Assembly (NCBI GenBank): GCA_018830325.1
Contig: JAHJSQ010000037.1
Coordinates: 1-32,895, forward strand
DNA length: 32,895 nucleotides
DNA from: Gammaproteobacteria bacterium
GTDB lineage: Bacteria > Pseudomonadota > Gammaproteobacteria > Methylococcales > Methylomonadaceae
Reading direction: 5' to 3'
Shown piece by piece: positions 6,697 to 14,845 of this stretch. The position numbers and the translations under genes are program-made. The notes below the pieces were generated by a model. The model searched no databases, was not told the DNA's origin, and saw only the letters and a list, made by a program, of their open reading frames with translations. Position 1 is the first letter of the stretch; the number at the start of each line of letters is the position of its first letter.

Positions 6697-9477
6697 GTGC
6701 AAAAACAAAATCCTCAATTTCTGGTCGGTATCGACCTCGGTACAACGCATACGGTCGTAGCCTTCGCGCGTGCCGATCAAACAGCCTCCGAAATCCGAAT
6801 TTTCAACATTGAACAATTGGTCTCTCCGGGCGAAGTCGCGGCGCGGCCTTTGCTTCCGTCGGTGCGTTACCATCCGGCCGAAGGCGAATTGTCCGAGGCA
6901 GACTTGGCGTTCTTGCCGACCGAAGACAAGGCTGTAATCGGCGAGGCGGCGCGTGTGCTCGGCGCGAAAACGCAGGGCCGCTTCGTGACCAGCGCGAAAA
7001 GCTGGCTGTCGCATCCGTCGATCGATCATACCGCGGACGTTTTGCCATGGGGTACATGGAGCAGCAGTGACGACATTTCGAAGGTTTCGCCGCTCGAGGC
7101 TAGCGCGAGTTATTTGGCGCATATCCGTAGCGTCTGGCGACACAAATTTCCGGACGCGCCGCTCGAAGATCAGGATATCGTCATAACCGTTCCGGCTTCG
7201 TTCGACGAAGGCGCAAGATCTCTGACAATCGAGGCCGCCAAATTGGCTGGGCTCAAGCAAGTCAAGTTGCTCGAGGAGCCGCAAGCGGTTTGTTACGACT
7301 GGCTCCGGCGTCATGACGGCAGTATCAAGCAGGAATTGGCCAACGTGCGTTTGTTGTTGGTTTGCGATGTCGGCGGAGGCACGACCGACTTGACGTTGAT
7401 CAAGGTCGAACCGGCCGAACCGGAACCGAAACTGACGCGGATCGGCGTCGGCGACCATTTGATGCTCGGCGGCGACAACATCGATCTGGCTCTCGCGCAT
7501 CTGGCCGAACAACGCATAACAGGCGGCGGTAAGCGCCTGTCGGCGGCGGATATGTCGCAATTGATCGAGCAATGCCGCATCGTCAAGGAAAAGCTCTTGG
7601 CCGACGATGCGCCCGAACAGCTCGGCGTCACGCTGCTCGGTGGCGGCTCGAAATTGATCGGCGGCACGCGTTCGGCGATGTTGACGCGCGATGAAATTCG
7701 TAGCATCGCGTTGGATGGTTTCTTTCCGTTATCGGGCTTGAATGACTTACCGGACCGCAAGCGCAGCGGAGTCGTCGAATTCGGCCTGCCTTATGCGGCG
7801 GAACCGGCGGTCAGCAAACATATCGCAGCGTTTTTGAAATTGCATAACCAAGCCGCGCTCGATGCTTTGAACGGTGAGGGTGCCGTGCCGGATGCCTTGT
7901 TGCTGAACGGCGGAGTGTTTCGTAGCCGCCCGCTGACCCAGCGGATTCTCGATTTGATTGCATCCTGGCGAGGTGGTGCGCCGAAGCTGCTCGAAAACAA
8001 GCATCCGGAATTGTCGGTTGCGTTGGGTGCGGTTAGCTACGCGCAGGCAAGGCGAAATAAACAAGTCCGTATCGGCGGCGGTGCGGCGCGCAGTTATTTC
8101 TTGATTGTCGATACCGAACGCGGCGAACAGAAAGGTGTCTGTATCTTGCCGCGCGGCAGCGAGGAAGGGCACGAGGTCGTCTTACAAGACCGGCAATTCG
8201 CGTTGCGATTAGGGCAGCCTGTGCGCTTCCATCTGGCTTCGACAACGGGCGACACCGAATATAAGCCAGGCGAGTTGGCTGTGATCAACGATGAGCGTTT
8301 TCATTCGCTGCCGCCGCTGGCGGTCGCGTTGTCAGGCGACGAAACGACGCCGCTCGAAACCAAACAAGTAAAACCGTCTACTTCCGAAGTGACTGTGCAA
8401 TTAGCCGTCATGCAAACTGAAGTCGGCACGCTGAAGATTCAGTGCGTTTCGGTGCAAGACGCAAGCAAGCGTTGGGACGTCGAATTTCAAATCCGCAAAA
8501 AAGCGGATGCGGGCGTTCAGGCCGAATTGCCGGCACAGTTCGACAGGGCGGTCGAGTTGGTGCAGGCGGTGTTCGGTTCCAAGTCCAAACAAATTAATCC
8601 GAAAGCGGTCAAAAGTTTACGTGCCGATCTCGAAAAACTGCTTGGTTCTCGCGCAGATTGGGAGACGCCGTTATTGCGAGGCTTGTTCGGCGCTTTGCTC
8701 GACGGCATCAAATACCGTAAACGTTCCGAAAATCACGAACGGGTTTGGTTGAGTCTGACAGGTTTCTGTCTGCGTCCCGGCTTCGGTTATCCGCTCGATG
8801 ATTGGCGCGTCGAACAATTATGGAAGATTTACGATCAATTGGTTCAATACGTCAATGAAGCGCAAATATGGAGCGAGTGGTGGACGCTCTGGCGGCGTGT
8901 CGCCGGCGGGCTCGATGTAGCCGAGCAGGAAAAGGTTTTCGACGATATCAATAAGTATTTGAATCCGGCATCGGCGCGGCAATCGGCCGTTGCGAAACAG
9001 CTCAAGACACGCGCTTATGACGACATTGTGCGCCTTGCTGCCGTGCTCGAACGTTTGTCGGTCGATAAAAAAATTCAACTCGGTGAATGGCTGTTGAAAC
9101 GTTTGCAAAGCCCGGGTGAGTCCGAGCAAACCTGGTGGGCGGTCGGCCGAATCGGCGCGAGGATTCCGTTTCACGGTAGTAGTCATAACATCGTACCGTC
9201 CGTGACGGCATCCGACTGGCTCAAACAGATCATGCGAGTCGACTGGAAGAAAACGCCCCAGGCCGGATTTGCCGCGACACTGATCGCGCGCATGAGCGGC
9301 GATAGAAGTCGTGATATCGACGACGCGTTACGCCTCGAAATCGTCGAGCAATTGAAAGCAGCCAAAGCGCCGACGTCGTGGATTGCGATGGTCGAAACCC
9401 TGAAGGAACTTGACGAAAAAGAAGAGAAACAAATCTTCGGCGAAGCCCTGCCGCCGGGTTTGAAGTTGATTGGTTGA
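6697..9477 (+). CDS. Hsp70-family protein with DUF3731-type C-terminal domain
   Basis: About 926 residues. The Hsp70 ATPase domain has VGIDLGTTH (10-18), VPASFD, LLEEPQAVCYDW, DVGGGTTDLTL and VGDHLMLGGDN. A short beta domain follows, then a long, Trp-rich, mostly helical C-terminal region (about 600-926) that fits what I know of the DUF3731 family attached to Hsp70s. Start choice is uncertain: no ATG is in frame, and either GTG at 6697 or TTG at 6679 could serve; neither has a clear ribosome-binding site. It follows its paralogue by about 200 bases. The pairing of a short Hsp70 with a long one suggests they act on the same process, perhaps as partners, but the client is unknown. Sequence motifs do not suggest loss of ATPase activity. 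Confidence 0.9.
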   Translation: MQKQNPQFLVGIDLGTTHTVVAFARADQTASEIRIFNIEQLVSPGEVAARPLLPSVRYHPAEGELSEADLAFLPTEDKAVIGEAARVLGAKTQGRFVTSAKSWLSHPSIDHTADVLPWGTWSSSDDISKVSPLEASASYLAHIRSVWRHKFPDAPLEDQDIVITVPASFDEGARSLTIEAAKLAGLKQVKLLEEPQAVCYDWLRRHDGSIKQELANVRLLLVCDVGGGTTDLTLIKVEPAEPEPKLTRIGVGDHLMLGGDNIDLALAHLAEQRITGGGKRLSAADMSQLIEQCRIVKEKLLADDAPEQLGVTLLGGGSKLIGGTRSAMLTRDEIRSIALDGFFPLSGLNDLPDRKRSGVVEFGLPYAAEPAVSKHIAAFLKLHNQAALDALNGEGAVPDALLLNGGVFRSRPLTQRILDLIASWRGGAPKLLENKHPELSVALGAVSYAQARRNKQVRIGGGAARSYFLIVDTERGEQKGVCILPRGSEEGHEVVLQDRQFALRLGQPVRFHLASTTGDTEYKPGELAVINDERFHSLPPLAVALSGDETTPLETKQVKPSTSEVTVQLAVMQTEVGTLKIQCVSVQDASKRWDVEFQIRKKADAGVQAELPAQFDRAVELVQAVFGSKSKQINPKAVKSLRADLEKLLGSRADWETPLLRGLFGALLDGIKYRKRSENHERVWLSLTGFCLRPGFGYPLDDWRVEQLWKIYDQLVQYVNEAQIWSEWWTLWRRVAGGLDVAEQEKVFDDINKYLNPASARQSAVAKQLKTRAYDDIVRLAAVLERLSVDKKIQLGEWLLKRLQSPGESEQTWWAVGRIGARIPFHGSSHNIVPSVTASDWLKQIMRVDWKKTPQAGFAATLIARMSGDRSRDIDDALRLEIVEQLKAAKAPTSWIAMVETLKELDEKEEKQIFGEALPPGLKLIG

Positions 9478-9511
9478 TTCAAGAAATAATTTCGCGCTGA
9501 GTTCTTTTTCT

Positions 9512-9620
9512 GGTTCCCATGGTCATCCGTGGGAATCCATGCTTTGATTGCTGCTGTAAGAAAGGTATGCATTCCCACGCTGGAGCGGTGGGAGCGAGGA
9601 TCCCCGCACCTCTGCGGGAG
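9512..9620. repeat. Tandem REP-like palindromes
   Basis: GGTTCCCA (9512-9519) pairs with TGGGAATC (9530-9537) with one mismatch. A second unit follows with TTCCCAC near 9572 and GTGGGA near 9588, then CCCCGCA/TGCGGG near 9602-9620. The first unit resembles the hairpin after the previous hsp70 gene (6484-6509). The elements fill the gap between the Hsp70 and SPFH genes. Confidence 0.5.
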
Positions 9621-9665
9621 TAAAAGTCAGGTAGGCATTGAATCCAAATAGATAGGGGAACCAAC

Positions 9666-10763
9666 ATGGTTTTTTGGAACAAACTGTTCGGCGAATTCGT
9701 CGATTTGATCGAATGGACCGACAGTTCCAGTGATACGATGGTATATCGCTTCGAACGCTACGGGAATGAAGTCAAATACGGCGCAATGCTGACCGTTCGC
9801 GAGTCGCAGACGGCGATACTAGTCAGCGAAGGACGCGTGGCCGATTTTTACGAGCCGGGTTTATATCAGCTCGAAACCCGTAACATGCCGATTTTAACCA
9901 CGCTCGAAAGCTGGCCACACGGTTTCAAAAGCCCGTTCAAAGCCGAAGTCTATTTTTTCAACATGCGCCGCTTCACCGATTTGAAATGGGGCACGAAGAA
10001 TCCGATCATGCTGCGTGACAAGGAATTCGGGCCATTGCGGTTGCGCGCGTTCGGCACCTATTCGGTCAGAATTAATGAACCGCTAGCGTTCATTAAGGAA
10101 ATCGTCGGTACCGGCGGGCACTTCCGCACCGACGATATCAGTTCGCAATTACGTAATCTGATCGTATCGCGCTTTTCCGACATCATCGGCGAGTCGGGCA
10201 TTCCTGCCTTGGATCTAGCCGCGAATTATGACGAGCTCGGTGCTTATATCACAGAACGCATTGCGCCGGAATTTTCCAAATACGGGCTCGAAGTATTGCA
10301 GTTGTTGGTAGAAAACATTTCATTGCCGCCCGAAGTCGAAAAGGCGCTCGACAAACGCACCAGCATGGGCATCATCGGCGATCTTCACCGTTATACGCAA
10401 TTCCAGGCCGCCGAGGCCATGGCTGCGGCCGCGCAAAATCCGTCAGGCGGCACTTCCGAAGGCATCGGCATGGGCATGGGTTTCGCGGTCGCGCGCGAAT
10501 TGGGTAAGTCGCTCTCCGAACAGCCATCTACTCAGCAAGCCACGCCGCCGCCGATTCCAACTTCGACGGTCTATTTCGTTGCGATAGCCGGACATCAGGA
10601 AGGCCCCTACGCGCTAAAAGTCATCGAGCAAAAAGTCCGCAGCGGCGAAATCAATCGCAACACCTTGGTTTGGAGCGCTGGGATGGCGGAATGGACGCCG
10701 GCCGGTCAAGTGCCTGAGTTTTCCGCGGCGTTTGCTCATGTGCCTCCGCCGTTGCCGGGTTGA
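9666..10763 (+). CDS. SPFH-domain protein with C-terminal GYF-like domain
   Basis: A 365-residue protein of the bacterial 'virion core protein'/YdjI-like branch of SPFH (band 7) proteins. The N-terminal half (about 30-240) carries the SPFH core, with conserved stretches VRESQTAILVSEGRV and LRAFGTYSVRI. A Gly/Ala-rich linker (about 245-285) leads to a GYF_2-like domain (about 303-352: YFVAIAGHQEGPY ... LVWSAGMAEWTPA), a module that can bind proline-rich peptides. No membrane helix is seen, so it is probably a cytoplasmic or membrane-peripheral scaffold. AGGGGA lies eight bases before the ATG. The next gene encodes a zinc-ribbon membrane protein, which matches the Bacillus YdjI/YdjG pairing and could be its anchor. 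The proline-rich kinase tail further on is a less likely GYF ligand because it is predicted to be periplasmic. Confidence 0.9.
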   Translation: MVFWNKLFGEFVDLIEWTDSSSDTMVYRFERYGNEVKYGAMLTVRESQTAILVSEGRVADFYEPGLYQLETRNMPILTTLESWPHGFKSPFKAEVYFFNMRRFTDLKWGTKNPIMLRDKEFGPLRLRAFGTYSVRINEPLAFIKEIVGTGGHFRTDDISSQLRNLIVSRFSDIIGESGIPALDLAANYDELGAYITERIAPEFSKYGLEVLQLLVENISLPPEVEKALDKRTSMGIIGDLHRYTQFQAAEAMAAAAQNPSGGTSEGIGMGMGFAVARELGKSLSEQPSTQQATPPPIPTSTVYFVAIAGHQEGPYALKVIEQKVRSGEINRNTLVWSAGMAEWTPAGQVPEFSAAFAHVPPPLPG

Positions 10764-10764
10764 A

Positions 10765-10897
10765 AGCGGTTAGCAGTTAGCAGTTAGCAGAGAGCGGTTG
10801 CGGTTAGTAGATAGTAGTGAAAGATGAAAGGTGAAAGGTGAAAGGTGAACTTGACAAGTGGTTAAAATGTCGCACTATTCACCGCTTACCGCTAACG
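10765..10897. repeat. Composite heptamer repeat with CTTGACAAG core (copy 1)
   Basis: Three parts can be seen. AGC(G/A)GTT heptamers at 10765-10785 are followed by related sequence. Four purine-rich heptamers of the type TGAAAGG lie at 10818-10845. Then come the 9-bp palindrome CTTGACAAG (10850-10858), a spacer with AAAATGTCGCA, and CCGCTTA/CCGCTAA heptamers (10882-10895). The outer heptamers are inverted complements of each other. The same order of parts recurs at 32672-32895. Confidence 0.65.
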
Positions 10898-10936
10898 ATG
10901 GGATCTTGTAACATTGGATTGCTATGAAAAGTTACC

Positions 10937-12106
10937 GTGCCTAAATTTAAGGCGTCTTTAAAACCCGGTGTCGAGCGGTTTCCGTGTGGGCAGTGCGGCG
11001 CGATTTTGAAATATGCGCCCGGTACCGAGCATCAGGTCTGCGAGTATTGCGGATTCGAAAATCATATCGAGCCAAGCGCCGCGCCGATTCAGGAATATGA
11101 CCTGCAGCAAGCTTTGCGGCAGTTGGCTCAACCTCAGGCTGAGACGGTTAAGGCGCAGATTCATTGCGATGAATGCGGCGCCGGGTTTCAGTTCGATAGT
11201 CATATTCATGCCGGCGAATGCCCGTTTTGCGGTACGCCGATCGTGACGACGACCGCGCAAGCCAAGCCGATTCAGCCGAAATCGCTGCTGCCGTTTGCAA
11301 TCGGCGAAGCAGAAGCTAAACAGCATTTTCAACGCTGGATCGCGAAGCTATGGTTTGCGCCGAATACGGTCAAAAAATACGCCCGTAGCGATACCAAGTT
11401 GACAGGGGTTTATTTGCCTTATTGGACTTTCGATAGCGACACCGAGACCGATTATGTCGGTGAGCGAGGCGATGTCTATTACGTCACGGTACCGGTTCAA
11501 GTGGTACGAAATAACCGTACCGTCACCGTTATGCGACGAGTGCCGAAGATACGCTGGACGCCGGTTTCGGGTCGCGTACGGCGTTTTTTTGACGATGTGT
11601 TGGTGGGCGCGAGCAAATCGCTGCCGCGTAAGATTCTGGATGCTTTGCAGCCTTGGGATCTCTACAACCTGATGCCTTACGACGAAAAATATTTGAGCGG
11701 TTTTCGTAGTGAATATTACCAAATCGAAATCGATGAAGGCTTCGATGCGGCTAAGCAAATCATGGATAGTGTGATTTACCGGGATATCGCGCGCAACATC
11801 GGCGGCGATCATCAGCGTATCCATCAGGCAAGAACAAGGCACGACAAAACGACTTACAAGCATTGTTTGCTTCCGGTCTGGTCGGCGGCGTTTCGCCATC
11901 GGGATAAATCTTATCGTTTTGTAATCAACGGTCGGACCGGCAAAGTGCAAGGCGAACGGCCTTATAGTGGGTGGAAAATAGGCTTTGCGGTGCTAGCCGC
12001 GCTGCTGACGGCTGCCGGTATTTATTATTATCTCGATGCCAGCGGCATGCTGCAGAATATTCAGCAAAGCGATTATGATGTCGCGCCTTATCATCAGCAA
12101 TGGTGA
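10937..12106 (+). CDS. Double zinc-ribbon, membrane-anchored protein (TFIIB-type zinc ribbon)
   Basis: A 389-residue protein. Two zinc ribbons stand at the N-terminus: C17/C20/C35/C38 and C77/C80/C95/C98. A long middle region (about 110-330) contains YLPYWTFD and Tyr/Arg-rich segments typical of proteins annotated as 'TFIIB-type zinc ribbon' or, loosely, 'primosomal protein N-prime-like'. A single hydrophobic helix (about 345-366) lies near the C-terminus, leaving a 23-residue tail. The start is GTG at 10937; the ATG at 10924 is out of frame and stops after six codons. No good ribosome-binding site is visible. It follows the SPFH gene, as YdjG accompanies YdjI in Bacillus, so a role in holding the SPFH protein at the membrane is inferred. 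Confidence 0.85.
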   Translation: MPKFKASLKPGVERFPCGQCGAILKYAPGTEHQVCEYCGFENHIEPSAAPIQEYDLQQALRQLAQPQAETVKAQIHCDECGAGFQFDSHIHAGECPFCGTPIVTTTAQAKPIQPKSLLPFAIGEAEAKQHFQRWIAKLWFAPNTVKKYARSDTKLTGVYLPYWTFDSDTETDYVGERGDVYYVTVPVQVVRNNRTVTVMRRVPKIRWTPVSGRVRRFFDDVLVGASKSLPRKILDALQPWDLYNLMPYDEKYLSGFRSEYYQIEIDEGFDAAKQIMDSVIYRDIARNIGGDHQRIHQARTRHDKTTYKHCLLPVWSAAFRHRDKSYRFVINGRTGKVQGERPYSGWKIGFAVLAALLTAAGIYYYLDASGMLQNIQQSDYDVAPYHQQW

Positions 12107-12253
12107 GGTGATTTAGAGGGGGCTTGGAATCATGAAGACGGCGAATGGGTAGGCTGTCGAAAAAAAAGCCATTTTAGCTAATGTCTGTGTTCCCGCTTTT
12201 TAATCCCAAAATATCTTGGAAATTGTTTGTGATCATAGCTATAGAGCGACAGG

Positions 12254-12332
12254 CGTAGGGTGCGCATCGCGCACCTGAGTCGGGAAATAATGGGTTCGGC
12301 GCCGTGGAAAGGTGCGCGATGCGCACCCTACG
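12254..12332. repeat. Perfect 22-bp inverted repeat
   Basis: Positions 12254-12275 and 12311-12332 are exact reverse complements around a 35-base loop. Each arm is itself partly palindromic (GTGCGC ATC GCGCAC). The arms match the inner inverted repeat of the element at 160-382 in most positions, so this is a dispersed repeat. It occupies most of the information in the roughly 400-base gap before the FHA-ABC gene; nothing coding is seen there. Confidence 0.7.
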
Positions 12333-12502
12333 GCTTCTTACTCCCTGGTGTTAATGCTATAGACACCCGCACGACACGGGCTTTTCGGAATCAGGCAAAC
12401 AATTTTGCGTTAAATGAGGGTTGCGATTACAATCATTCTATGTTTTAAGTTTCATTTAATTTAAATCTATTGGGTGAAAGAGCGCCGAGTTCAAAAATAA
12501 CA

Positions 12503-14824
12503 ATGAATAATGCATACATCGGTCGCACAGTCAGCGAAACTCCGTTTCAACTCGAACTACTTGCGGCAAAGACAAGGCAAGCGATAGCTTGTGAATTCAG
12601 CAAGGCGTGTCGACTCGGTAGCGATACCGATAACGATGTTCAGGTAACTGGAGACGGGGTTTTACCCCGGCACGCCAAGATTTTTGTTAGTGAAGATAGC
12701 GCATTATTCATTGCTGCGATCGACGATGCGCCAATTACCGTTAATGGCACGCTTGCAGACAAACCATTGATGCTGAATAACGGAGATTGGCTTTTATTCG
12801 GTTCCACGCCTTTTCAAATCAAGTTTCAATCCAGTCAAGCCGCTGATGAGGTTTTGTCCGGTGACGATGCATCGGCCGGCATTGCACTAACCGGAAAGTC
12901 GGTGTTGACGATAGGCCGATTACCTCAATGCGATATTACGATACCTTCGCCGTTGGTGTCCCGCGAACATGCCAAATTAACCAGGGAGCCTACGGGGTGG
13001 ATTATCGAGGATTGCGGCAGCACCAACGGAACCTTTGTCAATGCGGTGCGAATCAGCGGTAAGCAACCGGTGATAGCCAATGACTGGTTGAGCTTTGCCG
13101 CATTCGACTATCGGTTCGACGGGCATGCTATTTTTCCATCGAACCAAGACGGTCAAGTCAAGATAGAGGTGTATCGGTTGACCAAAGAGGTCAAGGATTC
13201 GTCGGGTCAGGTTAAACGTTTGTTGGATGGTCTGAGTTTTGCCATTCATCCGGGCGAATTTGTCGGAATTTTCGGCACCAGCGGCTCGGGTAAATCGACG
13301 TTGTTGGATGCGCTGAACGGGCGACGGCCTGCCACTAGCGGTGAAATTTTATATAACGAAATCGATTTGTACGGCGCGTTCGATTTGTTTCGTGCGGCGA
13401 TCGGCTATGTGCCTCAACAGGATATCGTGCATCGCAAAATCGTTATGCAGCATGCGTTGAAATTTACCGCTAAACTGCGTTTGCCGCCCGATACCTCAGA
13501 TATTGAAATGGATGAAAATGTCCTGAAGGTGCTTGAAAAGGTCGGGTTGGCCGAGAAGGCGGGATTGGCTGTCGATACGCCGACACCTTTGAGCGGCGGT
13601 CAACTGAAACGCGTTAGTTTGGCGGTGGAATTGGTCGCCAATCCGAATGTGTTGTTTCTGGACGAAGTGACTAGCGGACTGGATGCCGGTACCGATAAAA
13701 AAATGATGCAATTGTTTCGGAGTTTGGCCGAGGACAAAAAAACGGTCGTTTGCGTGACTCATACGCTGGAAAATATCGATACCTGTCACCTTGTCTTATT
13801 ACTGCACCAGGGGCGTTTGGTTTTTTATGGACCGCCTCAAGCCGTGATCGGTTATTTCGGGATCGATCGGTTATCCGATGTCTATGAACTGCTCGAAAGT
13901 CGATCGGCTTCGTATTGGGCCGATAAATACCAAGCCTCGAATTTTCACGATACTTATGTCGAAAAGCGTTTGAAACTATCGGAGCAACACGACAATAAAG
14001 ATGTTCTAAAATCAAACACGCGACCGACGAATAACAAATGGTTGCAGAGTTGGCGCCAAACCAAAACGTTAATGTCGCGTTATTGCGAATTGATTTTGTC
14101 GGATCGTAAAAATCTACTAATTTTAATCTTACAGGCGCCGTTGATCGCGTTGATCGTCAGTTTGGTATTCGAGATGGACGATCAGATAGCTCTGCGAGCG
14201 GCCAAGCAAAGCCAGATTCTGTTTATCATGGTGTTGTCCGCGATTTGGTTCGGTTGTCTTAATTCCGCACGGGAATTAGTTAAGGAGTTGCCTATTTATA
14301 TTCGCGAACGCTCGGTAAATTTAGGCTTGGGGCCTTATATCGTTAGTAAATTGATTCCGTTATCGTTGCTTTGTTTTGTGCAATGCTTCTTGTTATTAGG
14401 CGTGATCGCGTTATCGATATCGGTGCCGGGCGATCTGGTGCAACGTTTTTTGATTTTGTTTGCATCCGGCATGGCGGCGACCACGATGGGGCTTTGCGTG
14501 AGCGCCTTTGTCAATTCCAACGATAAAGCGGTTGCGACGGTGCCGATTTTATTGATTCCGCAGGTCATTTTATCCGGTGCAGTGGTCAATCTCGAAGGCG
14601 CCGGGCTCTGGATAGCCAAAACGACGATGATTTCTTATTGGTCTTTCGACGCGATGAAATTGACGCTCGGCGAGGAGATTAGGGCTGTCAAGGATTTAAC
14701 CGGAACCACGGTCGTATCGATCGCAGGAAGCACAGGGAGCGATTTGGCGGCGATTGCCGGGTTGGGTTTGTTTTTTCTGATCGCGACGGCAATAGGTCTG
14801 AAACTCAAGGATGCTAAAAAATAA
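12503..14824 (+). CDS. ABCG-type half transporter with two N-terminal FHA domains
   Basis: A 773-residue fusion. FHA domain 1 (about 20-110; RLGSDTDNDV ... PRHAKI) is somewhat degenerate. FHA domain 2 (about 120-215) is canonical: TIGR, SREHAKL, GSTNGTFVN. The ABC ATPase (about 225-460) has Walker A GTSGSGKST (258-266), Q-loop VPQQD, signature LSGGQLKRVS (373-382), Walker B with D387/E388, and the switch His420. The C-terminal 250 residues hold six hydrophobic segments of ABC2-membrane (ABCG) type. FHA domains bind phosphothreonine; a kinase gene follows 21 bases later. Mycobacterium Rv1747, paired with PknF, has the same domain order. The transported substrate is unknown. A TTG at 12470 in the same frame adds 11 residues; the ATG is preferred. 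Confidence 0.93.
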   Translation: MNNAYIGRTVSETPFQLELLAAKTRQAIACEFSKACRLGSDTDNDVQVTGDGVLPRHAKIFVSEDSALFIAAIDDAPITVNGTLADKPLMLNNGDWLLFGSTPFQIKFQSSQAADEVLSGDDASAGIALTGKSVLTIGRLPQCDITIPSPLVSREHAKLTREPTGWIIEDCGSTNGTFVNAVRISGKQPVIANDWLSFAAFDYRFDGHAIFPSNQDGQVKIEVYRLTKEVKDSSGQVKRLLDGLSFAIHPGEFVGIFGTSGSGKSTLLDALNGRRPATSGEILYNEIDLYGAFDLFRAAIGYVPQQDIVHRKIVMQHALKFTAKLRLPPDTSDIEMDENVLKVLEKVGLAEKAGLAVDTPTPLSGGQLKRVSLAVELVANPNVLFLDEVTSGLDAGTDKKMMQLFRSLAEDKKTVVCVTHTLENIDTCHLVLLLHQGRLVFYGPPQAVIGYFGIDRLSDVYELLESRSASYWADKYQASNFHDTYVEKRLKLSEQHDNKDVLKSNTRPTNNKWLQSWRQTKTLMSRYCELILSDRKNLLILILQAPLIALIVSLVFEMDDQIALRAAKQSQILFIMVLSAIWFGCLNSARELVKELPIYIRERSVNLGLGPYIVSKLIPLSLLCFVQCFLLLGVIALSISVPGDLVQRFLILFASGMAATTMGLCVSAFVNSNDKAVATVPILLIPQVILSGAVVNLEGAGLWIAKTTMISYWSFDAMKLTLGEEIRAVKDLTGTTVVSIAGSTGSDLAAIAGLGLFFLIATAIGLKLKDAKK

Positions 14825-14845
14825 TCGAAGCCGATTTGAACACAT

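Noticed and set aside
6619-7572. Long minus-strand open frame of 317 codons
   Set aside because: It is antisense to the ATPase domain of the second Hsp70, whose motifs are clearly coding; the minus frame shows only Arg/Gln-rich composition typical of shadows.
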